From: Zafaria cholistanensis
Lineage (GTDB): Bacteria > Actinomycetota > Actinomycetes > Actinomycetales > Micrococcaceae
Direction: 5' to 3'
Assembly: GCF_008580665.1 (NCBI RefSeq)
Contig: NZ_BKDJ01000006.1
Coordinates: forward strand, 111,212 to 175,211
Length of the DNA: 64,000 bases
The number at the start of each line of letters is the position of its first letter. Positions within the stretch are counted from its first letter, which is position 1. Below are positions 8,301 through 17,258 of the stretch, piece after piece. The notes under the pieces were generated by a model. That model did not search any database. It was not told the origin of the DNA and saw only the letters and a list, made by a program, of their open reading frames with translations. A program made the translations under genes and the position numbers.

Positions 8301-8441
8301 ACGTACGGGCAGGAGGCACCCGGGGAAGCGCGCGGGAGCGGCGGAGCCCGTACCGTACGCCGGCACTGCGTGGGAGTGCGCTGGCGACTGATTCGACCGG
8401 TTTGAAAACACGCATCAGGCTCGGAGAGCAAGGAGTAATCC

Positions 8442-9149
8442 ATGGTTGACGGCAAGGCGCTTCGTCTCGCGGCAGGCCTGCTGGCAGCGGGCTTCATTCT
8501 TTATGTCACGGTGGGCCTTCTCCATCCGGGCGGGCCGGCCAATGACCATGAAGCGGTGTTTGCCGAGTACGCCGGCAGCGCCGGCTGGACTGCGGTGCAT
8601 CTCTGGCAGTTCGCCGCCATGGCGGTGGTCATTGCAGGGCTCCTGGTCCTCAGCTTCGCCCTTAATCTCCACACCGGGGGCGCGGCATGGATGGTCCGGT
8701 TCGGCGCCGTCTCCGCGGCCGTGTCACTGGGGCTTTACGCCGTCCTGCAGGCGGTGGACGGGGTCGCCCTCAAGCAGGCCGTTGATGCCTGGACGGCCGC
8801 GCCGGAAGCACAAAAGGCGGCACGCTTCGTCGGCGCCGAGACCACCCGGTGGCTGGAGTGGGGTACCAGGAGCTACCAGTGCTTTGTGTTCGGCCTGGCC
8901 TTGATCCTGCTCGGCAGCGCGTTGGCTTGGGCGGCGAAGCTGCCTCGAGCCCTCGGATACCTGATGGGGCTGTCCGGTCTTGCCTACATTGTGCAGGGCT
9001 GGGTGCTCGGTTCCGAGGGCTTCTCGCCGGCCAACACGTTCGCCATCCTTGGCAGCTATGTCCTCATCATGAGCTGGATTACCTGGCTTGCCCTGGCCGC
9101 CTGGCGGACAAGGGAGTCAAGGGGACCGTCCAGGGAGCCTGCCGGATAG
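8442..9149 (+). CDS. Integral membrane protein, DUF4386-like
   Basis: A 235-residue protein with about six hydrophobic helices, beginning with LAAGLLAAGFILYVTVGLLHP. The pattern (HPGG after helix 1, then long helices and a WLALAAW end) resembles the DUF4386 group of uncharacterised membrane proteins. CAAGGAGTAATCC precedes the ATG. It ends before a strong stem-loop terminator shared with the convergent trxA gene. No function can be assigned. Confidence 0.72.
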   Translation: MVDGKALRLAAGLLAAGFILYVTVGLLHPGGPANDHEAVFAEYAGSAGWTAVHLWQFAAMAVVIAGLLVLSFALNLHTGGAAWMVRFGAVSAAVSLGLYAVLQAVDGVALKQAVDAWTAAPEAQKAARFVGAETTRWLEWGTRSYQCFVFGLALILLGSALAWAAKLPRALGYLMGLSGLAYIVQGWVLGSEGFSPANTFAILGSYVLIMSWITWLALAAWRTRESRGPSREPAG

Positions 9150-9205
9150 CGCCGGGTCCCCGCCCCCGGAGCCATGTCCCCACAGGGCATGGCAGTGCAC
9201 TCCAG

Positions 9206-9251
9206 TACGCCAAAGGGGGCCGCGGAAAATTCCGCGACCCCCTTTGGCGTA
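9206..9251. terminator. Bidirectional terminator hairpin between convergent genes
   Basis: TACGCCAAAGGGGG and CCCCCTTTGGCGTA pair with CGCGGAA/TTCCGCG inside, giving a nearly perfect stem of over 20 pairs with one mismatch. It sits between the + strand membrane protein gene and the - strand trxA, so it can serve both. Confidence 0.85.
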
Positions 9252-9311
9252 ACCCAGGATTCGTCGAAACCAGGATCCGGCGGCCGGCCCTGCCGGCTGC
9301 CGGAGCGCGCC

Positions 9312-9635
9312 TTACAGGTAGGCGGCGAATTCCTGCTCGATGACCTGCTTGGGCTTGGCGCCGATCGAGGTGGCCACGTGCTCGCCACCCTTGAAGACGA
9401 AGACGGCCGGGATGCTCGTGATGCCGTACTTGGCGGCGATGCCCGGGTTGTCGTCGACGTTGACCTTCACGACGTCGACCTTCTCGGCGTGCTCGGCGGC
9501 GATCTGGTCAAGCACCGGACCGAGCTGGCGGCACGGACCGCACCACTCTGCCCAGAAGTCGACGATGACGGCCTTCTCAGCCTCCAGAACCTCCGCCTGG
9601 AAGGTTGCGTCGGTAACATCCTTGGCCTGGCTCAT
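9312..9635 (-). CDS. trxA: Thioredoxin
   Basis: A 107-residue thioredoxin, the usual length. The redox-active WCGPC is at residues 31-35, and the cis-proline loop is SIPAVFVF. It reduces protein disulfides in the cytoplasm and is recharged by the thioredoxin reductase encoded 57 bases upstream on the same strand. GAAAGGGGCC stands before the ATG. Confidence 0.97.
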   Translation of the reverse strand: MSQAKDVTDATFQAEVLEAEKAVIVDFWAEWCGPCRQLGPVLDQIAAEHAEKVDVVKVNVDDNPGIAAKYGITSIPAVFVFKGGEHVATSIGAKPKQVIEQEFAAYL

Positions 9636-9692
9636 GGCTGGCCCCTTTCTGCTGGATTTCCTTGCCGGAAGGCCGCGGCGCGGCCTGCCGTC

Positions 9693-10637
9693 CTAGTGGT
9701 TGGAGAGGTAGTGTTCGACGTCGAGGGCGGCGACGCAGCCGGAACCGGCGGCGGTGATGGCCTGGCGGTAGGTCGGGTCGATGACATCACCGGCGGCGAA
9801 CACGCCGGGGAGGCTGGTCTTGGAGGTGCGGCCCTCGACCTTGATGGTGCCCTCGGCGGTGAGCTCGAGCTGGTCCTTGACCAGGTCCGTGCGCGGGTCG
9901 TTGCCGATCGCGACGAACACGCCGGTGACGTCCAGCACCGACTCGGTGCCGTCGACCAGGTTCTGCACCTTCACGCCGGCAACCTTGCCGTTACCCTCGA
10001 ACCCGGTGACCGCGGAGTTCCACGCAAAGTCGATCTTCGGGTGCTCCAGCGCGCGGTCGGCCATGATCTTGGAGGCGCGCAGGGTGTCGCGGCGGTGGAT
10101 CACGGTGACCTTGGAGGCGAACTTGGTCAGGAAGATTGCCTCCTCCATTGCCGAGTCGCCGCCACCCACCACGGCGATCTCCTGGTCGCGGAAGAAGAAC
10201 CCGTCGCAGGTCGCGCACCAGGACACCCCGTGCCCGGAGAGGCGCTTCTCGTCCGGCAGGCCCAGTTCGCGGTATGCGGACCCGGTGGACACGATGACGG
10301 TCCGGGCGCGGTGCACGTCCCCGTTGCCCAGGGTCACGGTCTTGACCTCGCCGGCCAGATCCAGAGACACGACGTCCTCAAAAAGGATTTCCGCGCCAAA
10401 CTTCTCCGCCTGCGCCTGCATGTTGTCCATCAGGTCCGGGCCCATGATGCCCTCCGGGAAGCCCGGGAAGTTCTCCACGTCGGTGGTGTTCATCAGCTCG
10501 CCGCCGGCGGTCACCGATCCGGCGACCACCAGCGGGGCCAGGTTCGCCCGCGCGGTGTAGACCGCGGCGGTGTACCCGGCAGGACCGGACCCGACAATGA
10601 TGACGTTGCGGATGGCGGAGTTTGCTTCAGTGGCCAC
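9693..10637 (-). CDS. trxB: Thioredoxin-disulfide reductase
   Basis: A 314-residue FAD/NADPH flavoenzyme that reduces thioredoxin. The FAD-binding GSGPAG is at residues 16-21, the redox pair CATC at 141-144, the NADPH-binding GGGDSA at about 158-163, and the second FAD motif AAGDV near the C-terminus. GTG at 10637 (giving MATEANSAIRNV...) matches the usual actinobacterial N-terminus and has GGAAGG upstream. An ATG at 10673 would add 12 residues and is the alternative. It is followed by trxA in the same direction. Confidence 0.95.
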   Translation of the reverse strand: MATEANSAIRNVIIVGSGPAGYTAAVYTARANLAPLVVAGSVTAGGELMNTTDVENFPGFPEGIMGPDLMDNMQAQAEKFGAEILFEDVVSLDLAGEVKTVTLGNGDVHRARTVIVSTGSAYRELGLPDEKRLSGHGVSWCATCDGFFFRDQEIAVVGGGDSAMEEAIFLTKFASKVTVIHRRDTLRASKIMADRALEHPKIDFAWNSAVTGFEGNGKVAGVKVQNLVDGTESVLDVTGVFVAIGNDPRTDLVKDQLELTAEGTIKVEGRTSKTSLPGVFAAGDVIDPTYRQAITAAGSGCVAALDVEHYLSNH

Positions 10638-10752
10638 GCGGCGCGAACCTTCCGTTGGGGACCGGCGGCGCATGGGCGCCAGTTCCGGCTGTTGTTGAAC
10701 GAGTCTGACCGGCACAACGGCGTTGCGCCGGGCGTTATTCCCGGACCCGGGC

Positions 10753-12462
10753 CTAGGAGACCTTGATCTCAGCCACCTGCAGGCCGTACGGGCGGGAGCT
10801 GTTGGCACCGGCTGCCAGCTTCGGCAGTTCGGTGACGTTGATGAAGACATACTGCGCCTGCGCCGGGCCGCCCTCCTCGCCGGTGACCGGGACCGTGACG
10901 GTCGGTCCCGTGAAGGAGCCGGAGGAAACCTCCCGGGAGGCTCCCAGGTCGTCCGTCTCGCCGACGCGGATTTCGAAGGCGCCGCCCGTGCCGTTGAGGC
11001 CCGAAAGCTCCACCGAGGACACGTCGGAGAGTTCCTCAAGCTCCACCACGAGGACCATGTTGGAGGCAAACCCGCCGAACTGCGGCTGGGTGTAGGAGTA
11101 GGTCGCGTAGTAGCTGGCGGAGTTGCCGTCAATGGCCTTGGCCAGGGTGCCGTCGGTTTCCGCGTTCAGCTGCTGGTTGCCCGGCACCACACGGCTGATG
11201 CCGCCGATCTCCGGGCTCACCCCGGTGCCTGCGGGGGCCTCGGCGGTGGGGGAGGCCGGCGTGCCGCCGGATTTGGAGGCCACCGTGCCGCTGCCGGCCA
11301 CCGGGGCGGGATCCTTGGGGGCCAGTGCGTTGAAGGCGAACACCACGGCCACGATCAGCAACGCGCCCAGCACGCCGCCGACGACCAGGCGGGTGGCCTT
11401 CCTGCCGCCCTCCTCCGGCTCCTCGTCCTCATAGCCGTCGTAGTCGGGCTCGGTGGAGGGCTCCTCGACGTAGCCGCGCGCGGCGGCAGGGAACGTGGCC
11501 GCACTGCGCGAGGACGTCCCGCTGCGGATCGGTTCCATGGCCTCGCCGGCAAAAGGGTCCGTGCCTGGCCGCGCCGCGGGGACCGCCGGCCGCACCGGCG
11601 CCTCGGCGGGGGCCGGGCGTTCCTCCCCGGTCCACAGGGAGACCTTGGGGCTCGCGGCCGGGGCCGCCGGCGGAGCCACCTCCTCCAGTTCGCCGGTGGA
11701 TTCCTCCCCGGCGGACTGTCCGGCGCCGGCCGGTGAGGCGGACCCGGCCGGTGGGAGGGGTACGGCTGGCGGGGTGGGCGGGGCCGGCGGAAGGGGTACG
11801 ACCGGCGGGACGGAGGAGGCACGCTGCGCCGGGGAAACAGGCGGGGCGGGTGGAGCCGGCGGCGCCGGGGGAACGGCAGGAGTGGGCGCGGCCGAAGCCG
11901 CCGCGCCCGCCACGGGGAACTCCGGGTGCCCCGCCTCGCGGCCCCTGCCGAAGCGGGACTTCAGCCCGGACAGTTTGTCGGAGAGGTTGATCTCCGGCAG
12001 GCGGTCCATGACGCCCGGCCGGTTCTCCTCCTGGGCCAGCAGTTCCTCGTAGTACTCGTCGTCGTCCTCGTAGACCTGCGGTTCGTTGGAGCGGGAGACC
12101 CCGAAGATCTCCGAGCCCAGGGTGTCCGTGTAGAACGGCTCCACGTACGGGCCGTCGGTCAGGATCACCAGGTCCAGCAGGTCGGCGGGGTTGGCCGTGT
12201 TGGTGATGAGGTAGGTGTTGCCCTCGGAGATGCCGAGGTCCAGCACCTGCATGGCCCCGTAGCGCTCGCCGGTGGCGATTTCACGCGCGCTGGTGGCGAC
12301 CTGGCTGGCGTTGGAGGGGGAAGCCACCAGGATGCTCACCGGGCGGTTCAGGACCTGGTCGTTGCCGTCCAGGACCAGGTCGCCGTCGGCAGAGGTCAGG
12401 ACCAGTGCGGTGACCTTGTAGCGGCCTCCGAGCACGGTTCCGACGTCAATGGACTGCGACAC
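10753..12462 (-). CDS. MurJ-associated pseudokinase-like membrane protein
   Basis: A 569-residue bitopic membrane protein. The N-terminus (VGTVLGGRYKV, then VLDGNDQVLNRPVSILV) looks like the glycine-rich start of a protein-kinase N-lobe, but no catalytic HRD or DFG region follows, so it is a truncated pseudokinase at most. A proline/alanine-rich linker (about 190-240), an acidic patch, one membrane helix (about 358-380, VVGGVLGALLIVAVVFAF) and a discoidin-like extracellular domain follow. In mycobacteria a pseudokinase and such a domain are fused to MurJ (MviN); here they are a separate gene just downstream of murJ. GTG at 12462 has GGGAGG upstream. A cell-wall synthesis role is inferred. Confidence 0.72.
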   Translation of the reverse strand: MSQSIDVGTVLGGRYKVTALVLTSADGDLVLDGNDQVLNRPVSILVASPSNASQVATSAREIATGERYGAMQVLDLGISEGNTYLITNTANPADLLDLVILTDGPYVEPFYTDTLGSEIFGVSRSNEPQVYEDDDEYYEELLAQEENRPGVMDRLPEINLSDKLSGLKSRFGRGREAGHPEFPVAGAAASAAPTPAVPPAPPAPPAPPVSPAQRASSVPPVVPLPPAPPTPPAVPLPPAGSASPAGAGQSAGEESTGELEEVAPPAAPAASPKVSLWTGEERPAPAEAPVRPAVPAARPGTDPFAGEAMEPIRSGTSSRSAATFPAAARGYVEEPSTEPDYDGYEDEEPEEGGRKATRLVVGGVLGALLIVAVVFAFNALAPKDPAPVAGSGTVASKSGGTPASPTAEAPAGTGVSPEIGGISRVVPGNQQLNAETDGTLAKAIDGNSASYYATYSYTQPQFGGFASNMVLVVELEELSDVSSVELSGLNGTGGAFEIRVGETDDLGASREVSSGSFTGPTVTVPVTGEEGGPAQAQYVFINVTELPKLAAGANSSRPYGLQVAEIKVS

Positions 12463-12670
12463 GTTTCCCTCCCGGGAGTGGTTGCGGGCGCGAAGCACCC
12501 TCTGGATGGCTCTTCCCATGCTACCGGGGACCGTGGATGATGCGAGCCCACCCTGCGGGCATGACGCGGCCACGGGCAGGAGGTTGCCCGCGCCTGCCGG
12601 GTCCGGACGGATCCGCGGCACGGCCTGCGCTCTGCCTGCGCTGGTGGCGGTGCCGCCCGGCTGTACTGAC

Positions 12671-14497
12671 CTAGCGCCGCCTGAGCGCGGGGATGCGGCG
12701 GGTGAGCGGTCCGAGGAATTCTTCCAGCTCGGACACCCGCGCGGCGCGCAGCAGGAGCAGATAGGCCACCAGCATCACTGTTCCGACGGCGGCGATCGTC
12801 ACCAGCGCGGAGCTGAGCGATCCCCACGCGTAGCCGTTGGTGTAGCCGCCCATCAGCCACAGCACCACGGCCCCGACGGCGCCGGCGAGCAGGGCCATCC
12901 AGCCGACCCGGATATAGGTGTCGGCGACCTGCGCAGTGCCGTAGTCCCCGTAGCGGCGCACCACCAGCACGTGGGCAATGATGGCGGACAGCACGTTGGT
13001 CACCCCGTAGAGCAGGGCCATGCCCACCGCGATCTGCGTTGCCGGGACCGTCGCGGCCATCGAGTAGGCGGCCACCAGCCCAACCCCGGCGATGGCGGAC
13101 TGGATCAGCATCGGGGTCCGGGTGTCCTCCTCGGCGAAGAAGACGCGGATGAGGAAGAAGTGGATGCTCTTGAACGGCAACCCCAGCGCAGTCAGCACCA
13201 CCAGCTGTCCGATGGCGGCGCCGGCAGCGGCGCCGTCAACGGAGGTGCCGCTGAACAGGCGCCCGATCGGGCCCGCGAGCACGATGAAGCCGACCGAGAA
13301 GAATACGACCGGGATCGCGGTCCCGCGCAGGCCGCGGGAGAGCACCGGAGCGACCTTTTCCCGTTCCCCGTCGGCGAAGGCCCGCGAGAGGTCGTTGAAC
13401 AGGACCGTCGCCAGCGAGAGGGCGAAGATCGAATGCGGCAGCACGGTGATCAGCTGGGAGGTGTTCAGCGCGTACTCGCCCGGTACGGAAGCCCCGCCGT
13501 CGGGCAGGGCCGCGCGCGCGGCGGCGGCGGTGGAGACCAGCCGCGCGTACAGCAGCGAGGCGATGTTGCCCACCATCATGGAGGCCAGGGTCCACGCGGC
13601 GATCTTGCCCACGTGGCGCAGGCCCATCCCGCGCCAGCCGAACCTGGGCCGGATCGCCAGCCCGGAGCGGGCCAGCGGCAGGAAGAGCACCAGGGCCTGG
13701 AGCACGATGCCCAGGGTCGAGCCGCCGGCCAGGAGCAGGGTCTGCTGCGGCGTCCAGGAGTCCAGCTGCCCGCCGCTCCCGTTGTAGGCGCCGAAGAAGG
13801 CGATGTAGGCGCCGATGACGGCCAGTTGCACCAGGTTGTTGACGACCGGGGCCCACATGTAGGCCCCGAAGTGTCCGTGGGCGTTCAGCACCTGCCCCAC
13901 AACGGCGTAGACGCCATAGAAGAACACCTGCGGGAGGCACCAGTAGGCGAAGGCGGTGCCGAGCGCGAGCATCGGTTCCGTCCAGTCCTTGGTGAGCGCC
14001 GCGATGAGGGGCCCGGCCAGAAGGGTGAGCAGGAGGGCGAAGAACGCCATCACGACCACCGTCAGGGTGATCAGCCGGCTGGTGTAATCCGCGCCCCGGT
14101 CCGGGGCCTTGGAGGCCTTGATCAGCTGCGGGACCAGCACCACGTTGAAGATGCCCCCGGCCAGCAGCATGAAGATGATCGTCGGGATGACGTTCGCCTT
14201 CTCGAAGATGTCCGCGACCGTGGTCGTGGACCCGATTGCGACGGCAAGCATCGCGGTGCGGACGAACCCCAATACCCGCGAGACCATGGTGCCCGAAGCC
14301 ATGAGGGCATACGCCTTCGAGTGGCTGCGCTGCTCGGGGGGCCGGGCCGGCGCCTGCGGAGCCTCCTGGACCGGCAGGCTGCCGGTGGCGGTCTCGGGGA
14401 CGTACGAGGACGTGGCGGCCGAGCCGCTCCGGCCCGTGCCGGGGCTGTACGCGGGCATCGGCGGGCGGGTCGGGGTGGGCCTACGCTCCGTGGACAT
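12671..14497 (-). CDS. murJ: Lipid II flippase MurJ
   Basis: A 608-residue polytopic membrane protein of the MOP superfamily that moves lipid II across the membrane for peptidoglycan synthesis. About 14 hydrophobic helices begin at residue ~65, after a disordered polar N-terminal region. The start of the membrane part (ALMASGTMVSRVLGFVRTAML) and the FEKANVIPTIIFMLLAGG stretch are typical. It overlaps the end of the upstream Nudix gene by 17 bases and is followed, after about 200 bases, by the pseudokinase-like gene. Unlike mycobacterial MviN it has no kinase-like C-terminus. Confidence 0.93.
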   Translation of the reverse strand: MSTERRPTPTRPPMPAYSPGTGRSGSAATSSYVPETATGSLPVQEAPQAPARPPEQRSHSKAYALMASGTMVSRVLGFVRTAMLAVAIGSTTTVADIFEKANVIPTIIFMLLAGGIFNVVLVPQLIKASKAPDRGADYTSRLITLTVVVMAFFALLLTLLAGPLIAALTKDWTEPMLALGTAFAYWCLPQVFFYGVYAVVGQVLNAHGHFGAYMWAPVVNNLVQLAVIGAYIAFFGAYNGSGGQLDSWTPQQTLLLAGGSTLGIVLQALVLFLPLARSGLAIRPRFGWRGMGLRHVGKIAAWTLASMMVGNIASLLYARLVSTAAAARAALPDGGASVPGEYALNTSQLITVLPHSIFALSLATVLFNDLSRAFADGEREKVAPVLSRGLRGTAIPVVFFSVGFIVLAGPIGRLFSGTSVDGAAAGAAIGQLVVLTALGLPFKSIHFFLIRVFFAEEDTRTPMLIQSAIAGVGLVAAYSMAATVPATQIAVGMALLYGVTNVLSAIIAHVLVVRRYGDYGTAQVADTYIRVGWMALLAGAVGAVVLWLMGGYTNGYAWGSLSSALVTIAAVGTVMLVAYLLLLRAARVSELEEFLGPLTRRIPALRRR

Positions 14498-15020
14498 GCT
14501 GCGGAAGAACCTCTCGGGCGAGCTCCGCGATGCGGCGCTCGTTGGGGAAGGACAGCCGGCGGCCCAGCTCGGCGATCGGCACCCACGCGACGTCGACGGC
14601 CTCGTGGTCCGGGTCGTTGTCGATGGTCAGTTCGCCGCCGGTGGCTTCAAGCAGGAAATGGTGGACCGTCTTGTGGACGCGGTAGTTGGAGACCGTGAAC
14701 CAGTAGTCGATGCTGCCCAGCGGGGCCAGGATGCGCCCGGCAATGCCGGTCTCTTCCTCCACCTCGCGCATGGCGGCCTGCTCGTTGGTTTCGCGGCCTT
14801 CCGGATGGCCCTTCGGCAGGCACCACTCCAGGCGGCCGCCGCGGTTGTAGCGGGCGATGATCGCCACCGCCAGGTCCGGGCGGGACAGGTCCACCACCAC
14901 GCCGCCGGAAGAGACCTCTTCAACGGTCGGAAGGCTGTGCTGGCCCGGCTGCGCGTGCGCATGCGCCATCGACGCCGTCAACGGCGTTCGCTTCGGGGCG
15001 CTCGGAACTGGATGGGCCAT
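14481..15020 (-). CDS. Nudix hydrolase
   Basis: A 179-residue protein with a complete Nudix box: G in GHPEGRE, then REVEEETGI after seven residues (GX5EX7REUXEEXGU fits). The family hydrolyses nucleoside diphosphates linked to another group; the actual substrate is unknown. ATG 15020 is preceded by GTGGAGTGC; an ATG at 15053 would give a longer product. The gene overlaps murJ and is divergent from cca, an arrangement conserved near the origin in actinobacteria. Confidence 0.9.
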   Translation of the reverse strand: MAHPVPSAPKRTPLTASMAHAHAQPGQHSLPTVEEVSSGGVVVDLSRPDLAVAIIARYNRGGRLEWCLPKGHPEGRETNEQAAMREVEEETGIAGRILAPLGSIDYWFTVSNYRVHKTVHHFLLEATGGELTIDNDPDHEAVDVAWVPIAELGRRLSFPNERRIAELAREVLPQHVHGA

Positions 15021-15190
15021 GCACTCCACTCTATCCATTCTTTGGGCCCGCACGGGGGTGTGGCGCGGTGCGGGCCCCCGTCACGCCGAGGGCTTAATGC
15101 CGGGTGCAGCGCCGGGACGCCGGCGCCGCACCCGGCCGGGGATCTGCCCGGCGTGGCAGACCGGCGAAAGTCTGGCACGCTTAAAGCACT

Positions 15191-16639
15191 ATGCAGCAGC
15201 TTCCCGACCGCACTGGCCTCGCCGCGATCCTTCCACCCGTCGTGCTTGAAATCGGCCGCCTCTTCGAGGCGGCCGGGCACGAGCTGTCCCTGGTCGGCGG
15301 GCCGGTCCGCGACCTGTTCGTCGGCCGTGTCTCCCCGGACCTGGACTTCACCACCGACGCAAGCCCCGACCAGACGCTGGCCGTTGTTGCCGGCTGGGCG
15401 GACGCCACGTGGGAGGTGGGCCGGGACTTTGGCACCATTGCCCTGCGCAAGGGCGAGGAGACGATCGAGGTCACCACCTACCGTGCGGAGGCCTATGACC
15501 CGGACTCGCGCAAGCCGGTCGTGGCCTTCGGGACCTCACTGAAGGATGACCTCTACCGCCGCGACTTCACCATGAACGCGATGGCGCTGCGCCTGCCCTC
15601 GCTGGAGCTGGTGGACCCTTACGGCGGCGCCGCCGACCTGGAGGCGGGGATCCTGCGCACGCCGGGGACGCCGGCGTCGTCCTTCTCCGACGATCCGCTG
15701 CGCATGATGCGCGCCGCCCGCTTCGCCTCGCAGCTGAAGGTGGGCGTTGCCCCGGAGGTGCGCCAGGCGATGGCGGACATGGCCGAGCGCATCACCATCA
15801 TCTCCGCCGAACGGGTGCGCGACGAGCTGGTCAAGCTCATTAACGGCGCGGATCCGCGCGCCGGGATCGACCTGCTGGTGGACAGCGGGCTGGCCGAGCG
15901 GGTGCTGCCGGAGGTGTCCGCGCTCAAGCTCGAGGTCGACGAACACCACCGCCATAAGGACGTCTACCAGCACTCGCTGCAGGTCCTGGAGCAGGCGGCC
16001 GAGCTGGAATCGGGCCCGGACGGGCCGGTGCCCGGCCCGGACTTCGTGCTGCGCTTCGCCGCGCTGATGCACGACGTCGGCAAGCCGGCCACGCGCCGCT
16101 TTGAACCTTCCGGCGCGGTCAGCTTCCGGCATCACGACGTCGTGGGGTCCAAGCTGGTGAAGAAGCGCATGCGCGAACTGCGCTTCGACAACGACACGAT
16201 CAAGGCCGTGGCCCGGCTGGTGGAGCTGCACATGCGCTTCTACGGCTACGGGGAGGCCGGCTGGACCGACTCGGCGGTCCGCCGCTACGTCACCGACGCG
16301 GGCCCGCTCCTGCAGCGGCTGCACCGGCTGACCCGCTCCGACGTGACCACCCGCAACCGGCGCAAGGCCGAACGGCTGGCGTTCGCCTACGACGACCTGG
16401 AGCAGCGCATCGAGGAGATCCTCGCCAAGGAGGAGCTCGAGTCCGTGCGCCCGGACCTGGACGGGCAGGCGATCATGGCGATCCTGGGACTGAGGCCGGG
16501 CCCGCTGGTGGGCCGGGCCTACAAGCACCTGTTGGAGCTGCGCCTGGACAACGGGCCAATGGGCCCCGAGGCTGCCGAGGCCGAGTTGCGCGCCTGGTGG
16601 GCGGACCAGCCGGAGGCGCGGGAGGCCGCTGCGACGTAG
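15191..16639 (+). CDS. cca: CCA tRNA nucleotidyltransferase (PcnB-type)
   Basis: A 482-residue class II nucleotidyltransferase that adds or repairs the 3' CCA end of tRNAs. The polymerase signature GGPVRD is at residues 36-41 and the metal-binding DLD at 50-52. RRDFTMNAMA and DDPLRMMRAARF follow. A C-terminal HD domain is visible as MHDVGK with HHDVVG. The actinobacterial enzymes have this HD domain, and the length is normal. It is divergent from the Nudix gene. Confidence 0.95.
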   Translation: MQQLPDRTGLAAILPPVVLEIGRLFEAAGHELSLVGGPVRDLFVGRVSPDLDFTTDASPDQTLAVVAGWADATWEVGRDFGTIALRKGEETIEVTTYRAEAYDPDSRKPVVAFGTSLKDDLYRRDFTMNAMALRLPSLELVDPYGGAADLEAGILRTPGTPASSFSDDPLRMMRAARFASQLKVGVAPEVRQAMADMAERITIISAERVRDELVKLINGADPRAGIDLLVDSGLAERVLPEVSALKLEVDEHHRHKDVYQHSLQVLEQAAELESGPDGPVPGPDFVLRFAALMHDVGKPATRRFEPSGAVSFRHHDVVGSKLVKKRMRELRFDNDTIKAVARLVELHMRFYGYGEAGWTDSAVRRYVTDAGPLLQRLHRLTRSDVTTRNRRKAERLAFAYDDLEQRIEEILAKEELESVRPDLDGQAIMAILGLRPGPLVGRAYKHLLELRLDNGPMGPEAAEAELRAWWADQPEAREAAAT

Positions 16640-16784
16640 GGGCCCAGGTCCGCGCCCGCCTTTACCGCGGGTTGGCCGCGGACCAGCCCCCGGCAAGGCA
16701 AAACACAGGCCGCACCCCCGCGAGGAGATTCAGTGCGCACTTGCCGGGCCGGGTGGAGGCGGCGGAAGCGTCCCGTGGCGGAAT

Positions 16785-16793
16785 TTATCCACA
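16785..16793 (+). promoter_or_regulatory. Perfect DnaA box
   Basis: TTATCCACA matches the DnaA-box consensus exactly. It lies in non-coding DNA about 50 bases upstream of the -10 element of the candidate small RNA. A second perfect copy is at 45109-45117. Confidence 0.5.
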
Positions 16794-16818
16794 GATTTGG
16801 ATTTCTCCGAAAATTCAG

Positions 16819-16847
16819 TGGCACAAGTCACAGGTGCCGTGTAGATT
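16819..16847 (+). promoter_or_regulatory. Promoter of candidate non-coding RNA, with inverted repeat
   Basis: TGGCAC (-35, 16819-16824) and TAGATT (-10, 16842-16847) are spaced by exactly 17 bases. An inverted repeat GGCAC-N9-GTGCC (16820-16838) overlaps the -35 element and spacer and could be an operator. Confidence 0.5.
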
Positions 16848-16854
16848 GAAACGC

Positions 16855-17113
16855 GTGATTGGGGGAGGCCCGGGGCGAACGTCCCGGTCCAATGGCGAAA
16901 AGGCAGCCGGCCAGCAACGTAGCTGGGCGGCTGGCGCACCCAAAAGAAATGGGTTGGATGAAGGGATGTTGTTCCTGACGCAGATGCTCCCGCAGGCTGG
17001 CAGGGAAGCGGTCCATGAGGATCCGTGAACCAGGCCGGCGGCGAGGAGGAACTATGGAACCGCCCACCGTGTCCATCGCAAAGCCCGCCGGCTACCCCGG
17101 CGGGCTTTGTCGT
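16855..17113 (+). ncRNA. Candidate structured non-coding RNA, unidentified
   Basis: About 260 bases bounded by a good promoter upstream and a strong intrinsic terminator at 17080-17110, with no plausible protein. Predicted local hairpins include ATTGG...CCAAT enclosing CCGGG/CCCGG near 16858-16893, and CAGCCGGCCAGC/GCTGGGCGGCTG near 16904-16933. It is not recognisable as RNase P RNA, tmRNA, SRP RNA or a cobalamin riboswitch. It could be a 6S-like (Ms1-type) RNA or a new family. Because the terminator lies about 150 bases before fhs, it may also act as a leader that attenuates fhs. Confidence 0.5.
17080..17110 (+). terminator. Intrinsic terminator of candidate RNA
   Basis: CAAAGCCCGCCGG and CCGGCGGGCTTTG form a 13-pair stem closed by a short CTACC-like loop. 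The 3' arm ends in TTTGT, giving only a short T-stretch. Confidence 0.8.
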
Positions 17114-17258
17114 GCCGGCTGCGGTGCCGTTCCCCCGGAATGCGCCCCCGCCCCCGGGCGTGGCGGCGAGGCCAACTGGTAGCTTGGGTCCCAGCGGCGC
17201 CGGAGCCGGGCACCGCCTTCCATCGAAACGGCTGGATAAACCGGAAAGGCGGGGGCAG

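Noticed and set aside
16855-17113. Tetrahydrofolate or cobalamin riboswitch in front of fhs
   Set aside because: The conserved cores of those riboswitches were not found; only an unidentified structured RNA can be claimed.
17025-17258. N-terminal extension of formate-THF ligase upstream of 17259
   Set aside because: It would be translated across a strong intrinsic terminator, and ATG 17259 has a good ribosome site and the family-typical start.
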